Shown here: piece after piece, positions 1 to 7,824 of the stretch
How the letters are laid out: each line of letters starts with the position of its first letter
Numbering within the stretch: the stretch's first letter is position 1
DNA from: Azospirillum agricola
GTDB lineage: Bacteria; Pseudomonadota; Alphaproteobacteria; Azospirillales; Azospirillaceae
DNA: 64,000 nt
Reading direction: 5' to 3'
Assembly (NCBI RefSeq): GCF_017876095.1
Contig: NZ_JAGINM010000002.1
Span: 399,427 to 463,426 of the forward strand
The notes under the pieces: model-generated
The model's database searches: none
The model's input: the letters and a program-made list of their open reading frames with translations, nothing else
Told to the model about the DNA's origin: nothing
Made by a program: the position numbers and the translations under genes

Positions 1-363
1 CTTGCCCGACACCACCATGGTGGAGCCGGCCGGAATCTGCTTGGCCAGCCAGTCGCCCTTCACATGGAAATAGATCAGCTCCAGCACGCCGGTGTCGTCG
101 GTGCAGCGGATCCGGTAGGGATGGCGCGGATTCACCGGCGCGACGTGGGAATCGATCCGCACGGTCAGCGTGGCGATGCGGCCGTGCGGCGCCTGGGCGA
201 TCTTGGGCGAAAAGCGGCGGTCGATGACGCCGCAGGGCAGATGCCACAGCAGATCGACGACATGGGCGCCGGCCAGCTTCTCCACCAGCTTGCCCAGGCG
301 GGGCCCGAGACCGGGAAGAGCCGTCACCGGCTTGAACAGCGGGAAGAGGATGGCTGGACGCAC
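1..363 (-). CDS. recG: ATP-dependent DNA helicase RecG, N-terminal part (runs off left edge)
   Basis: The 121 visible residues match the N-terminal wedge/OB region of RecG, the helicase that remodels stalled forks and Holliday junctions. The helix-hairpin-like stretch PLFKPVTALPGLGPRLGKL is followed by a strand-rich DNA-binding segment ending VKGDWLAKQIPAGS. The helicase motifs lie beyond the left edge. I chose the GTG at 361-363, reading MRPAILFPLF, because the same frame has a TGA four codons upstream at 373-375. No strong Shine-Dalgarno is visible. Family assignment rests on the N-terminal pattern only. Confidence 0.85.
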   Translation of the reverse strand, partial: MRPAILFPLFKPVTALPGLGPRLGKLVEKLAGAHVVDLLWHLPCGVIDRRFSPKIAQAPHGRIATLTVRIDSHVAPVNPRHPYRIRCTDDTGVLELIYFHVKGDWLAKQIPAGSTMVVSGK

Positions 364-747
364 GGGCGGGATTCACGGGCAGTGGCGGGGACGCTCGCGC
401 CCAGAAAGCCGGTTGGCGAGGCGCTCGTCAAGACCGCGCGACGCATCGGGCAAAGAAGAACAAAGGAGGAAGGAAGGTGGCGGAGCGCGCCGTGACCGGC
501 GGCCATGTGGGGGGCAACGATGGCCGTGGGGAAGGCCAGGGCGTGCTCCGCCGAAGGAAGCCGTCCGGGGGGCTTGCGGGAGAAACCGGACGGCAGCGGT
601 CGGTGGCAGGGAACCACCGGAAGAGACAACAGAAGACTGAACGCTTCAACGACGGGCCCGGCGCTTGGGGGGAGAACCGTTCCCGTCACACGACAAACAC
701 TAGCAACCGCGATGTGTCCCGCGCCTGTCCGCTCCATGAATTCATTT
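364..747. other. Intergenic region between recG and cheA
   Basis: These 384 bases separate the recG start from the cheA stop, both on the minus strand. I see no convincing gene. The short open frames here have the arginine/proline-rich composition of out-of-frame GC-rich DNA. It should hold the recG promoter and the cheA terminator. The one clear structure is the inverted repeat at 560-594. A 10-bp AT-rich palindrome, ATGAATTCAT, sits just beyond the cheA stop. Confidence 0.6.
560..594. terminator. Inverted repeat, possible terminator
   Basis: The arms GCCGTCCGG (560-568) and CCGGACGGC (586-594) are perfect 9-bp complements around a 17-base loop. There is no U-tract on either side, so this could be a terminator of the cheA transcript or a regulatory stem-loop ahead of recG. 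Confidence 0.3.
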
Positions 748-3714
748 TCATGAACCGCCGGTCGCGCCCTCCGCCCGGCGGGCCTGCGCGGCGGTGGCGA
801 GCCGGTACAGCGCGTCACCATCCAGGATGATGACGATCCGCCCGTCGTTCAGCAGGGAGACGCCCCCCACCCCCGGCACCTCGGCCAGCCCGGGGTGGCT
901 TTCGCGGACGAAGAGGTCGCCGCGACGCAGCAACGCGTCGATCGCCAGGCCGATGCAGCGGTCGCCGTGGCGCAGGACCACGACCATTCCCTGCCCCTCG
1001 TCGCCCTTGGCCCCGTCCGGGGGCCAAGCGCCGCCCGTGGGAAGGTCCAGCGCGTCGGCCAACCGCACCACCGGCAGCGCCCGGTCGCGGTGACGGACGG
1101 CCCAGCCGTTGATCTCCCGATCGAAGGCGGCGCCGGCGAGGCCGCAGACCTCCTCGACGAAGCGGTCGGGGATCGCCAGAACCTGATCGCCAACCTCGAC
1201 CAGCAGGGCGCGCAGGATGGCGGCGGACAGCGGCAGGTCGATGGCGAAGGCGGTCCCCTCCCCCTCGGCCGTGCGGATGGCGACGCTGCCGCCAAGCCGG
1301 GCGATGGCGGTGCGCACCACGTCCATGCCGACGCCGCGCCCCGATGTTTCGGTCACAGCCTCGGCGGTCGAGAAGCCGGGGGCGAAGATGAAATCGTGGA
1401 TGGCCTCGGGCGGCAGGGCGCGGCTCTCCTCCTCGCCGACCAGACCGTTGCGGACGGCCTTGGCACGCACCGCGCCGGTCGCGATGCCGCGCCCGTCGTC
1501 GGCGATCTCCACCACCACCCGGCTGTTGCGCTGGACCGCGCGCAGGCTGAGCGTCGCCTGCGGCGGCTTGCCGGCAGCCTCGCGCTCGGCCGGGAGTTCG
1601 ATGCCATGGTCGATGGCGTTGCGGACCATGTGCATCAGCGGGTCGTGCAGCGTCTCGACCATGCTCTTGTCGATGCGGACATCGCCGCCGTCCGTCGCGA
1701 AGCGCACCGACTTGCCCTGGGCGCGCGCCAGTTCGCGGACCATGCGGGGAAACGGGGTGAACAGCGTTTCCACCGGCACCACGCGCAGGTCGAGCGCCGC
1801 CTCCCGCAGCCGGTCCACCGAGCGGCTGAGCCGGGCGTCGAGATCGAGCAGATCGCGCCGGTGCCGCTCCATCGCCTCCTGCGCCGCGCGCAGGCCGGGA
1901 TCGCCGGCCCCCAGACGGTCGGCGAGGGCGGCGAACGCCTGCTCCAGCCCAGTATCCCTGGCGGCGGCGTTGAGGTCGCCGGAGAGCAGAACCATCCCGT
2001 CGATGCGCGCCATGAAACGGTCCACCACTTCGCCCGGCACCCGCAGCACGCCGGCGGACACGGCCGGCTGCCGGGCCCGCTGGGCCGGCGCGACAGCGGC
2101 CGGCGGCGCGGAGGGGTCCGCCGGCCTCCGCTGCGGCGGGACCGGCGAAGGGAGAGCCGAATCCGGCTCCCGCATCGCCGCGGATGGATCGTCCGTCACG
2201 GCCCCGCCTGGAACACAGCGGCGGATCCGCAGGAGTTCCCCGCCGGGGTCGATGGCGGACAGGCCGCCGCGCAGTTCGTCCAGGCCAAGCGGCGAGGCGA
2301 CCAGCAGCTTCAGCCAGGTCTTGCCGTCGATGAACTCGGGCCAGTTGGTGATGGCCTGCACCCGCGAGCCCAGCCAGGCGACGAATCCCGACGCCACCTC
2401 GGCGGAGGTTTCCAGGAAGGCGGTGACTTCGCAGAGCCCGATGGCCGGATCGGCGACCGCCGCGCGCAGGTCGGCGGCGCTGTCCGGCGACAGGAAGCGC
2501 AGCAGGCCGGCATCGAGGCCGAGATCCGTCAGCTCGGCGGCGGTGAAGGGCCGGCCGGCGTCGGCATCGCCGGACCGCGCGCCGGCGGACGCCCCGTCGA
2601 CGCAGGCGCGCAGACGCCGCTCCAGTTCCGCCGCCGTGCCGTCGTCGAGATCCTCCGGCGGGTCGAGCATCGCCAGCGCGGCCAGCCGCTCCACCACCAT
2701 GCGGGAATCGGCCAGCAGCCCCGGCCAGCCGGCCTGCCCGAACGGAGCCGCGTGCCGCGTCACGTCGGCCAGAACGCGGACCAGCGCCGCCGCGCGCGGC
2801 AGCGTGACGATGTCCAGCGTCGCGGCGACACGGTCGAGCGCGCCGGCCAGTTCCGCGCCCGTCGCCACGCCCACCGCCGGTTCCGCCAGGCGGGGGTCGG
2901 CCATCAACTCAAGCGCGCGGGCGGCGCTGCTTTCCAGTGCCTGGGCGTTGTGGTCGGCGAGCAGGGTGACGAGGATCGCGGCCCCGGCATCCCGCCCCGA
3001 CAGGCGGCCGACGCGGGCGCTTGCCACCGCCACCGCCTGAAGCGCGCGCAGGGCCGCGTCGGCGTCACGGTGGGCCAGGGCCGCACGGAAGCCACGCAGC
3101 GTGTCGGCGAAAGGCAGGAAATCCAGCCGCTCGCAGGCGATCTCCAGCCGCTCCGCCGTGTCGTCGACCGCGCGAAGCTCCTCCCCGTCCAGCGCCGCCG
3201 GGTCGAGCCCGCGGGTCAGCGTCGCCATCCCGTCATGCAGGAGCCCGACGAACAGGCCGAGAAGCTTGTCGTTCCCATGCAGCCGGTTCGGCGGCTTCGA
3301 CGGGTCGGCCGTGGCCTTGCCGGCCCCCTTCCCCCCGCCCAGCGCGTCGAGTTTCGCCAGCAGCCCGTCGGGCGCCACGCCGTCGCGGCGGTCGCGGGTC
3401 GCCTGCTCGACCAGCCCGCGCAACGCGTCCAGCGCCTCCAGCAGCGGATCGGCGGTGGCGCCCGTCAGCTCCAACGATCCGGCGCGGATCCGGCCCAGTA
3501 TGGTTTCGGCGCGGTGGGCGACCGCCTCCATCGCGAACAGATCCATGGCCCGCGCCGCGCCCTTCAGCGAATGGAAGGCGCGGAACAGCGCGGCGATGCG
3601 CTGCGGCCCATCCGTCCCGCCGGGCGGTGCGGCCAACAGAGCCTCGATGGCGTCAAGATGTTCGCCGGCCTCGACGCCGAACTGCCGCCACAGGGTTTCG
3701 ATCAGTTCGCTCAT
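748..3714 (-). CDS. cheA: Chemotaxis histidine kinase CheA, long form
   Basis: This is the histidine kinase of a chemosensory complex: it autophosphorylates on the Hpt histidine and passes phosphate to the receivers encoded upstream. At 988 residues it is much longer than the usual 650-750. An N-terminal Hpt domain has HSLKGAAR with the phospho-His at residue 48. A dimerisation helix pair lies near 555-645. The HATPase has its N-box HMVRNAIDHGIE at about 695-706, DDGRG at 739-743 and GRGVG at 792-796. A C-terminal CheW-like domain spans roughly 830-975. The residues between about 140 and 500 are helical and do not look like a P2 response-regulator-binding domain. It has no fused receiver and starts 24 bases after the stand-alone receiver gene. 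Confidence 0.95.
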   Translation of the reverse strand: MSELIETLWRQFGVEAGEHLDAIEALLAAPPGGTDGPQRIAALFRAFHSLKGAARAMDLFAMEAVAHRAETILGRIRAGSLELTGATADPLLEALDALRGLVEQATRDRRDGVAPDGLLAKLDALGGGKGAGKATADPSKPPNRLHGNDKLLGLFVGLLHDGMATLTRGLDPAALDGEELRAVDDTAERLEIACERLDFLPFADTLRGFRAALAHRDADAALRALQAVAVASARVGRLSGRDAGAAILVTLLADHNAQALESSAARALELMADPRLAEPAVGVATGAELAGALDRVAATLDIVTLPRAAALVRVLADVTRHAAPFGQAGWPGLLADSRMVVERLAALAMLDPPEDLDDGTAAELERRLRACVDGASAGARSGDADAGRPFTAAELTDLGLDAGLLRFLSPDSAADLRAAVADPAIGLCEVTAFLETSAEVASGFVAWLGSRVQAITNWPEFIDGKTWLKLLVASPLGLDELRGGLSAIDPGGELLRIRRCVPGGAVTDDPSAAMREPDSALPSPVPPQRRPADPSAPPAAVAPAQRARQPAVSAGVLRVPGEVVDRFMARIDGMVLLSGDLNAAARDTGLEQAFAALADRLGAGDPGLRAAQEAMERHRRDLLDLDARLSRSVDRLREAALDLRVVPVETLFTPFPRMVRELARAQGKSVRFATDGGDVRIDKSMVETLHDPLMHMVRNAIDHGIELPAEREAAGKPPQATLSLRAVQRNSRVVVEIADDGRGIATGAVRAKAVRNGLVGEEESRALPPEAIHDFIFAPGFSTAEAVTETSGRGVGMDVVRTAIARLGGSVAIRTAEGEGTAFAIDLPLSAAILRALLVEVGDQVLAIPDRFVEEVCGLAGAAFDREINGWAVRHRDRALPVVRLADALDLPTGGAWPPDGAKGDEGQGMVVVLRHGDRCIGLAIDALLRRGDLFVRESHPGLAEVPGVGGVSLLNDGRIVIILDGDALYRLATAAQARRAEGATGGS

Positions 3715-3738
3715 GCTTCGCCCATGGCGGGAGCGGCG

Positions 3739-4161
3739 CTAGGGCCGGGCCGGCAGGGGCAGGCCGGCGGCGCGGCGGATCGCCACCACGATGTCGTGCC
3801 CCTTCTTATGGGCCAGATCGAGGCTCATCGTGCCGGACGGCTTGGCGATGATCTCGACCGCGCCCAGCGCGCGGGCCTCGCCCGCCTCCGGCGAGCCGAC
3901 CTGGGCCACCGAGGAGATGATGACGACCTTGGCGCGCGACGTCAGCGACAGATGCTCCATAACCTCCAGCCCCGACATCTCCGGCATCTCGATGTCGAGC
4001 AGCACGATGTCGGGCTTCAGCGACTTGACCATCTCCAGCGCCACCTTGCCGTTCTCCGCCGCTCCGACGAGGGACAGCTCCTCGTCGGAGCGCACGATGT
4101 CGCCGATGATGGTGCGCATCAGCACCGAATCGTCGACCAGCAGAATCGTCGGCTTCGCCAT
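3739..4161 (-). CDS. Stand-alone response regulator receiver (CheY/CheB-type)
   Basis: This 140-residue single receiver domain has the acidic pair DD at residues 10-11, phospho-acceptor Asp56 in LLDIEMP, a Ser switch in VIISS, and the conserved Lys in AKPSG. It has no output domain. The C-terminal half (AKPSGTMSLDL and what follows) resembles the receiver plus linker start of CheB rather than flagellar CheY. It lies 12 bases downstream of cheB and 24 upstream of cheA, so it should be a phosphotransfer target of this CheA. It could be an output regulator or a phosphate sink; the sequence does not say which. Confidence 0.9.
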   Translation of the reverse strand: MAKPTILLVDDSVLMRTIIGDIVRSDEELSLVGAAENGKVALEMVKSLKPDIVLLDIEMPEMSGLEVMEHLSLTSRAKVVIISSVAQVGSPEAGEARALGAVEIIAKPSGTMSLDLAHKKGHDIVVAIRRAAGLPLPARP

Positions 4162-4173
4162 GGACCAGGATTC

Positions 4174-5259
4174 CTATGCTTGCGTGGGGGTGAACAGGGT
4201 GTCGAGCCTGCGGGCGATGGCGGCGACGGACAGGACCTCCGTCGCCACCCCGGCCCGGATCGCGGCGCCGGGCATGCCGCCCACCGCGCAGGAGTCCGGA
4301 TCCTGCACCAGCACCGGGAAACGGCGTGCGGCGAATGCGCCGGCGCCGGCGGTGCCGTCGTCGCCCATGCCGGTCAGGATGACGGCGACCGGAAACACGG
4401 CCTCCTGCCCGGCGGAGCGGAACAGCCGGTCGGCCGAGGGGTGGTGGATCGTGTCGCCGCCCGGCGCCGCGAGCAGGACGAAGCGCCCGTCGGCCAGCCG
4501 CCGCACCACCCAGTCGGCGCCGCCGCGCAGGATGACGATCCTGCCCGGCACCAGCGCCATGCCGTCGCCGCCCTCCGCGACCGGGCGCTTCAGGGTGCGC
4601 GCCAGCGAGGCGGCGAAGCCGGCGGTGAAGCTCGCCGGCATGTGCTGCGCCACCACCAGCGGACAGGGCAGCGGGCCGAGCGCCCCCAGCAGTTCCACCA
4701 GCGTCACCGGACCGCCGGTGGAGACGCCGATCACCACCAGATCCGGACGATGGTGGAGGCCGTGCCGGGAAGCCGGGTGATCCATGGAGACGGGCGGGAG
4801 AGGGGAAGGCGGAGGGGGCGTCACGACGCCCTCCCCCGGCGCCGCCATGCGCCAGCGCCCCCAATGGCGCACCTTCTCGGTCAACTGCCGCTCGATGGAG
4901 GCCATGTCGAAGCTGATGAAGGAGCTGTTCTTGCAGACGAAATCGACCGCCCCCGCCTCCAGCGCGCGGATGGTCGCCCCGGCTCCCTCGGACGTTTCGT
5001 TGGACACCATGATGCAGGGCGGCCCCTTTTCCCGCGCGATGGCCCGGACCGCCTCGATCCCGTCCATCACCGGCATGTTCAGGTCCATGGCGACGACGTG
5101 CGGTTTCAGCCGGCGCGACAGGCGCAGCGCCTCGGCGCCGTCGCGCGCCTCGCCGACGATCTCGATGTCGGAGGCCGGCTCCAGCATCTTGCGCAGGGCG
5201 GCACGGACGAAGTTGCTGTCGTCCACCACCAGCAGCCGGATGCGCGGACCGTCCATCAT
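4174..5259 (-). CDS. cheB: Chemotaxis response regulator protein-glutamate methylesterase CheB
   Basis: CheB removes methyl groups from chemoreceptor glutamates and so provides adaptation opposite CheR. The N-terminal receiver has phospho-acceptor Asp59 (VVAMDLNMP). After a proline-rich linker (about 142-165) comes the C-terminal methylesterase domain, with catalytic Ser180 in GVSTGG, His206 in AQHMP and Asp300/301 in TGMGDDG. At 361 residues it is normal length. The start is a double ATG (MMDGPR) overlapping the TGA of the upstream CheW gene as ATGA, so translation is probably coupled. Confidence 0.96.
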   Translation of the reverse strand: MMDGPRIRLLVVDDSNFVRAALRKMLEPASDIEIVGEARDGAEALRLSRRLKPHVVAMDLNMPVMDGIEAVRAIAREKGPPCIMVSNETSEGAGATIRALEAGAVDFVCKNSSFISFDMASIERQLTEKVRHWGRWRMAAPGEGVVTPPPPSPLPPVSMDHPASRHGLHHRPDLVVIGVSTGGPVTLVELLGALGPLPCPLVVAQHMPASFTAGFAASLARTLKRPVAEGGDGMALVPGRIVILRGGADWVVRRLADGRFVLLAAPGGDTIHHPSADRLFRSAGQEAVFPVAVILTGMGDDGTAGAGAFAARRFPVLVQDPDSCAVGGMPGAAIRAGVATEVLSVAAIARRLDTLFTPTQA

Positions 5260-6656
5260 CAGCGGTCCTCCGTCATGCGGGACGGTCCGGCCGAACCGGC
5301 GACCAGCCCCTCCGGGCGGAGCACCGGGACAAGCGCGCCGTCCAGCCGGATGACGGCGGCGGTCATGTGGTCCGCAACGGGATCGACCTCATCGCCGGCG
5401 ACCCTGCGGATGCGCTGGATCGCATCGGCGATCAGCGCGACCATGCCGCCGCCGATCTCCAGCAGAACGGCCACGCCGGAACCCGCAGGCGGGTTTACGA
5501 TCGGACGACGCGCCAGCAGAAGGCGCAGGTCGACAACCGGCAGGATGGCGCCGTCCACCTCGGTCAGCCCGTCGAAGCCGCCGGTTTCCCCGCCCCGTCC
5601 CCGGGGCAGACGCAGGCGGCCGGACGCCCCGACGACCCGGCGGACCCTCTCGAACTCCAACGCATAGACACGCTCGTCGACCAGGAGGGTCAGGAAACGG
5701 CGATGAAAGCGCCGCGGCAGGCGGTGGCCGGCCGGATCGCCGCCCTGCGGAACCAGGCGACCGATCCCGTCGAGATGCTCGCCCAGCATGCGCGAGGCGG
5801 TCCTCACCTCCAACCGCCCTCCCTCGTGATCCACGATACTGCTCGCCACGCCGGCCCCGCCTTTCTCCTCATGCCCCAGGGGAAGACGCACCATGCCGCG
5901 CACCGCATCGGCCCGCACCCCGACCGGCCCGCAGCGCGTCGCGTGAACCACCGCGTAGCCCCCGGCGCCGGGCGTCGCCCCAAGTGGATCGGTCAGCAAC
6001 AGCGGCCGGTTCTGCACCGGCACCATGCCGCACACCAGCGCCGGGGCGTCTGGCAGCGGGCGCGGTTCCCCGACGTAAGAGACCAGCAGGATTTCGTCCA
6101 TGGCGAGCGCGTGGGCGCATCCTCCCGCCTCGACGATCAGCAGCCGGACGGTGGCGCGCCCTCCCGCGCTCGCGGGTGGAGCGGCGGCGGCCCCGGCCGA
6201 TCCCTGCCGCTCGGCCGGCCCAGCGAGGGCCACGCCCCGGCCCAGCTCCAGCCGGTCGGGATCCAGAAGCCGCAGAGAACGGTCGTCCTGGACCAGCCGC
6301 GCCGCGACCGGCAAGCCGGCATCCTCCGGCGCCGGAGCGGTTCGCGTCACCCGCTCCTCCGGCAGGTTCCCACCGACGCGCCCCACGCGCAAAGCCAGCA
6401 GCCCCCTGCCCGTCCGCAGAACGACCAGCACCCCACCCTCGCTCCCATCGCTCCGGGCCGTCCCCGTCGCCGGGCGCATCCGGCCGGTGAGGTCGATCAC
6501 CGGCAGGATGCGCCCGGCGACGTTGGCCAGCCCCTCGACATGCGGCGGTGCGAACGGCAGCCGGGTGGTGCGGACCGCCTCGGCGACCTCCTCCACGCGG
6601 TCGCTTTCCACGGCGAAGGCGAGTCCGGCGATGTCGAAGCCGAGGAAGCCGCCCAT
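5259..6656 (-). CDS. Triple CheW-domain coupling protein
   Basis: CheW couples chemoreceptors to CheA. Here 465 residues carry three consecutive CheW-like modules: about 1-140 (GFDIAGLAFAVESDRVEEV then GRILPVIDLTGRM), about 168-300 (VEAGGCAHALAMDEILLV then VPVQNRPLLLTDPLG) and about 318-455 (LLVDERVYALEFERVRRVV then GAILPVVDLRLLL). Canonical CheW has one module. The start ATG at 6654-6656 overlaps the cheR TGA as ATGA. A longer upstream frame exists but is antisense-like in composition and overlaps cheR, so I rejected it. The second module has lost much of the consensus around its middle strand. It probably acts as an array scaffold. Confidence 0.88.
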   Translation of the reverse strand: MGGFLGFDIAGLAFAVESDRVEEVAEAVRTTRLPFAPPHVEGLANVAGRILPVIDLTGRMRPATGTARSDGSEGGVLVVLRTGRGLLALRVGRVGGNLPEERVTRTAPAPEDAGLPVAARLVQDDRSLRLLDPDRLELGRGVALAGPAERQGSAGAAAAPPASAGGRATVRLLIVEAGGCAHALAMDEILLVSYVGEPRPLPDAPALVCGMVPVQNRPLLLTDPLGATPGAGGYAVVHATRCGPVGVRADAVRGMVRLPLGHEEKGGAGVASSIVDHEGGRLEVRTASRMLGEHLDGIGRLVPQGGDPAGHRLPRRFHRRFLTLLVDERVYALEFERVRRVVGASGRLRLPRGRGGETGGFDGLTEVDGAILPVVDLRLLLARRPIVNPPAGSGVAVLLEIGGGMVALIADAIQRIRRVAGDEVDPVADHMTAAVIRLDGALVPVLRPEGLVAGSAGPSRMTEDR

Positions 6657-7576
6657 CACCCCGCCCCCCCGCCATGGCGCCGGAAGGCCAGGGCACGGTC
6701 GCCGCGGTGCCGGTCGAAAGGCGCGTCGTCGGGAAGCCGGTCGGTGGTGCCCAGCACCAGCCAGCCGTCCGCCGCCACCGCGCCGGTCAATTGCCGCAGG
6801 GCCCGGGTCCGGCCGTTCTCGTCGAAATAGATCATGACGTTGCGGCAGGACACGAGATCGAAACCGCATCCGGGCGGCGCCGGGTCCATCAGGTTGTGCC
6901 GGTCGAAGCGGACGGCCGCGCGGGCGTCCGCCCGCACCCGGCGGTGGAGCGGCGCTTCGCCGCCCAGCGGCACGAACCAGCCGGCGTACTCCTCGGGCAG
7001 GTCGCGGAACGGGCTCAGCCCCTCCCCGCCGTAGCAGGCGTTGCGGGCCTGCCGCACCGCGATCCGGCTGAGGTCGGTGCCCAGCACGTCAAGGCTCCAG
7101 CCGGTGGCCACGCCGTCCCCGGAGCGCCGCGCCTCGCCGGCGTCGGCCAGGGCCTCCAGCGCGACGATCGCGAGACTGTAGGCCTCCTCCCCGGTGGCGC
7201 AGCCGGCGCTCCACAAGCGCAGCGTCCGCAACGGCCGCCGCGCGGCGATCAGGGCCGGCAGGACATGGCGGCGCAGATGCTCGTGGTGCGGCTTGTCTCG
7301 GAAGAAATAGGTTTCATGGATCGTCAGATTCTCGATCAGGCTGAGCCAGTCGGCGCTGTCCGGCGGCGCCGCCTCGATCTGTCCGACCCAACGCTCAAGG
7401 GCGGGCAGCGGCATCGCCGACAGGATGCGGGCCAGCTTGCGCTCCAATGGCCGGTCATGGCGGATGCCCGCCTTGCGCCGCACGTCGGCCAGCAGGCGTC
7501 GGGCCAGCGCTTCCAGAACGCCGGGAGAGGCTCCGCCGGCCGCCGTCTCCCCAGCCAGGGCGCCGCCGTCCGTCAT
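6656..7576 (-). CDS. cheR: Chemotaxis protein methyltransferase CheR
   Basis: CheR transfers methyl groups from S-adenosylmethionine to receptor glutamates. The N-terminal helical domain includes the ENLTIHETYFFRD region. The SAM-binding domain has LWSAGCATGEEAYSLAI, LGTDLS and FDLVSCRNVMIYFD. The ATG at 7574-7576 (MTDGGALAG) gives 306 residues, close to the usual 270-300. Upstream in-frame sequence is cysteine/arginine-rich and unlike CheR. It is the first gene of the minus-strand che run and is divergent from the MCP, with about 250 bases between them for the two promoters. There are no TPR repeats. Confidence 0.95.
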   Translation of the reverse strand: MTDGGALAGETAAGGASPGVLEALARRLLADVRRKAGIRHDRPLERKLARILSAMPLPALERWVGQIEAAPPDSADWLSLIENLTIHETYFFRDKPHHEHLRRHVLPALIAARRPLRTLRLWSAGCATGEEAYSLAIVALEALADAGEARRSGDGVATGWSLDVLGTDLSRIAVRQARNACYGGEGLSPFRDLPEEYAGWFVPLGGEAPLHRRVRADARAAVRFDRHNLMDPAPPGCGFDLVSCRNVMIYFDENGRTRALRQLTGAVAADGWLVLGTTDRLPDDAPFDRHRGDRALAFRRHGGGAG

Positions 7577-7824
7577 GACGCCTGGACGCGTTCGCCACGC
7601 CGCACCATTGCAGCGAATTCGAGAAAAACATGCTGGCGTTCCGAAGCGGGCATGGCAACAGGGTCCTCGCAGACAACCCAGGATCACGGCATCCGTTCGT
7701 AATGACTTGCCGGAAGCACCATGGCCGACGCAAGGTGAAATCGGGGGAGGTGGCGAAGAACGGCTGGCCGACGCTTCGCCACCCCGCCGCCATGGACGCC
7801 ACCGCCACGCAGGACTCCGCCGGG

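Noticed and set aside
895..5667. A 1590-codon open frame on the plus strand antisense to the che genes
   Set aside because: Very GC-rich DNA leaves antisense frames open. Its product is Arg/Gln/His/Gly-rich, matches no family, and lies opposite well-supported cheA, receiver and cheB genes.
6657..6869. Earlier start for the triple-CheW protein
   Set aside because: The extra 71 codons overlap cheR and are Arg/Pro-rich. The ATGA overlap at 6654-6658 is a better start.
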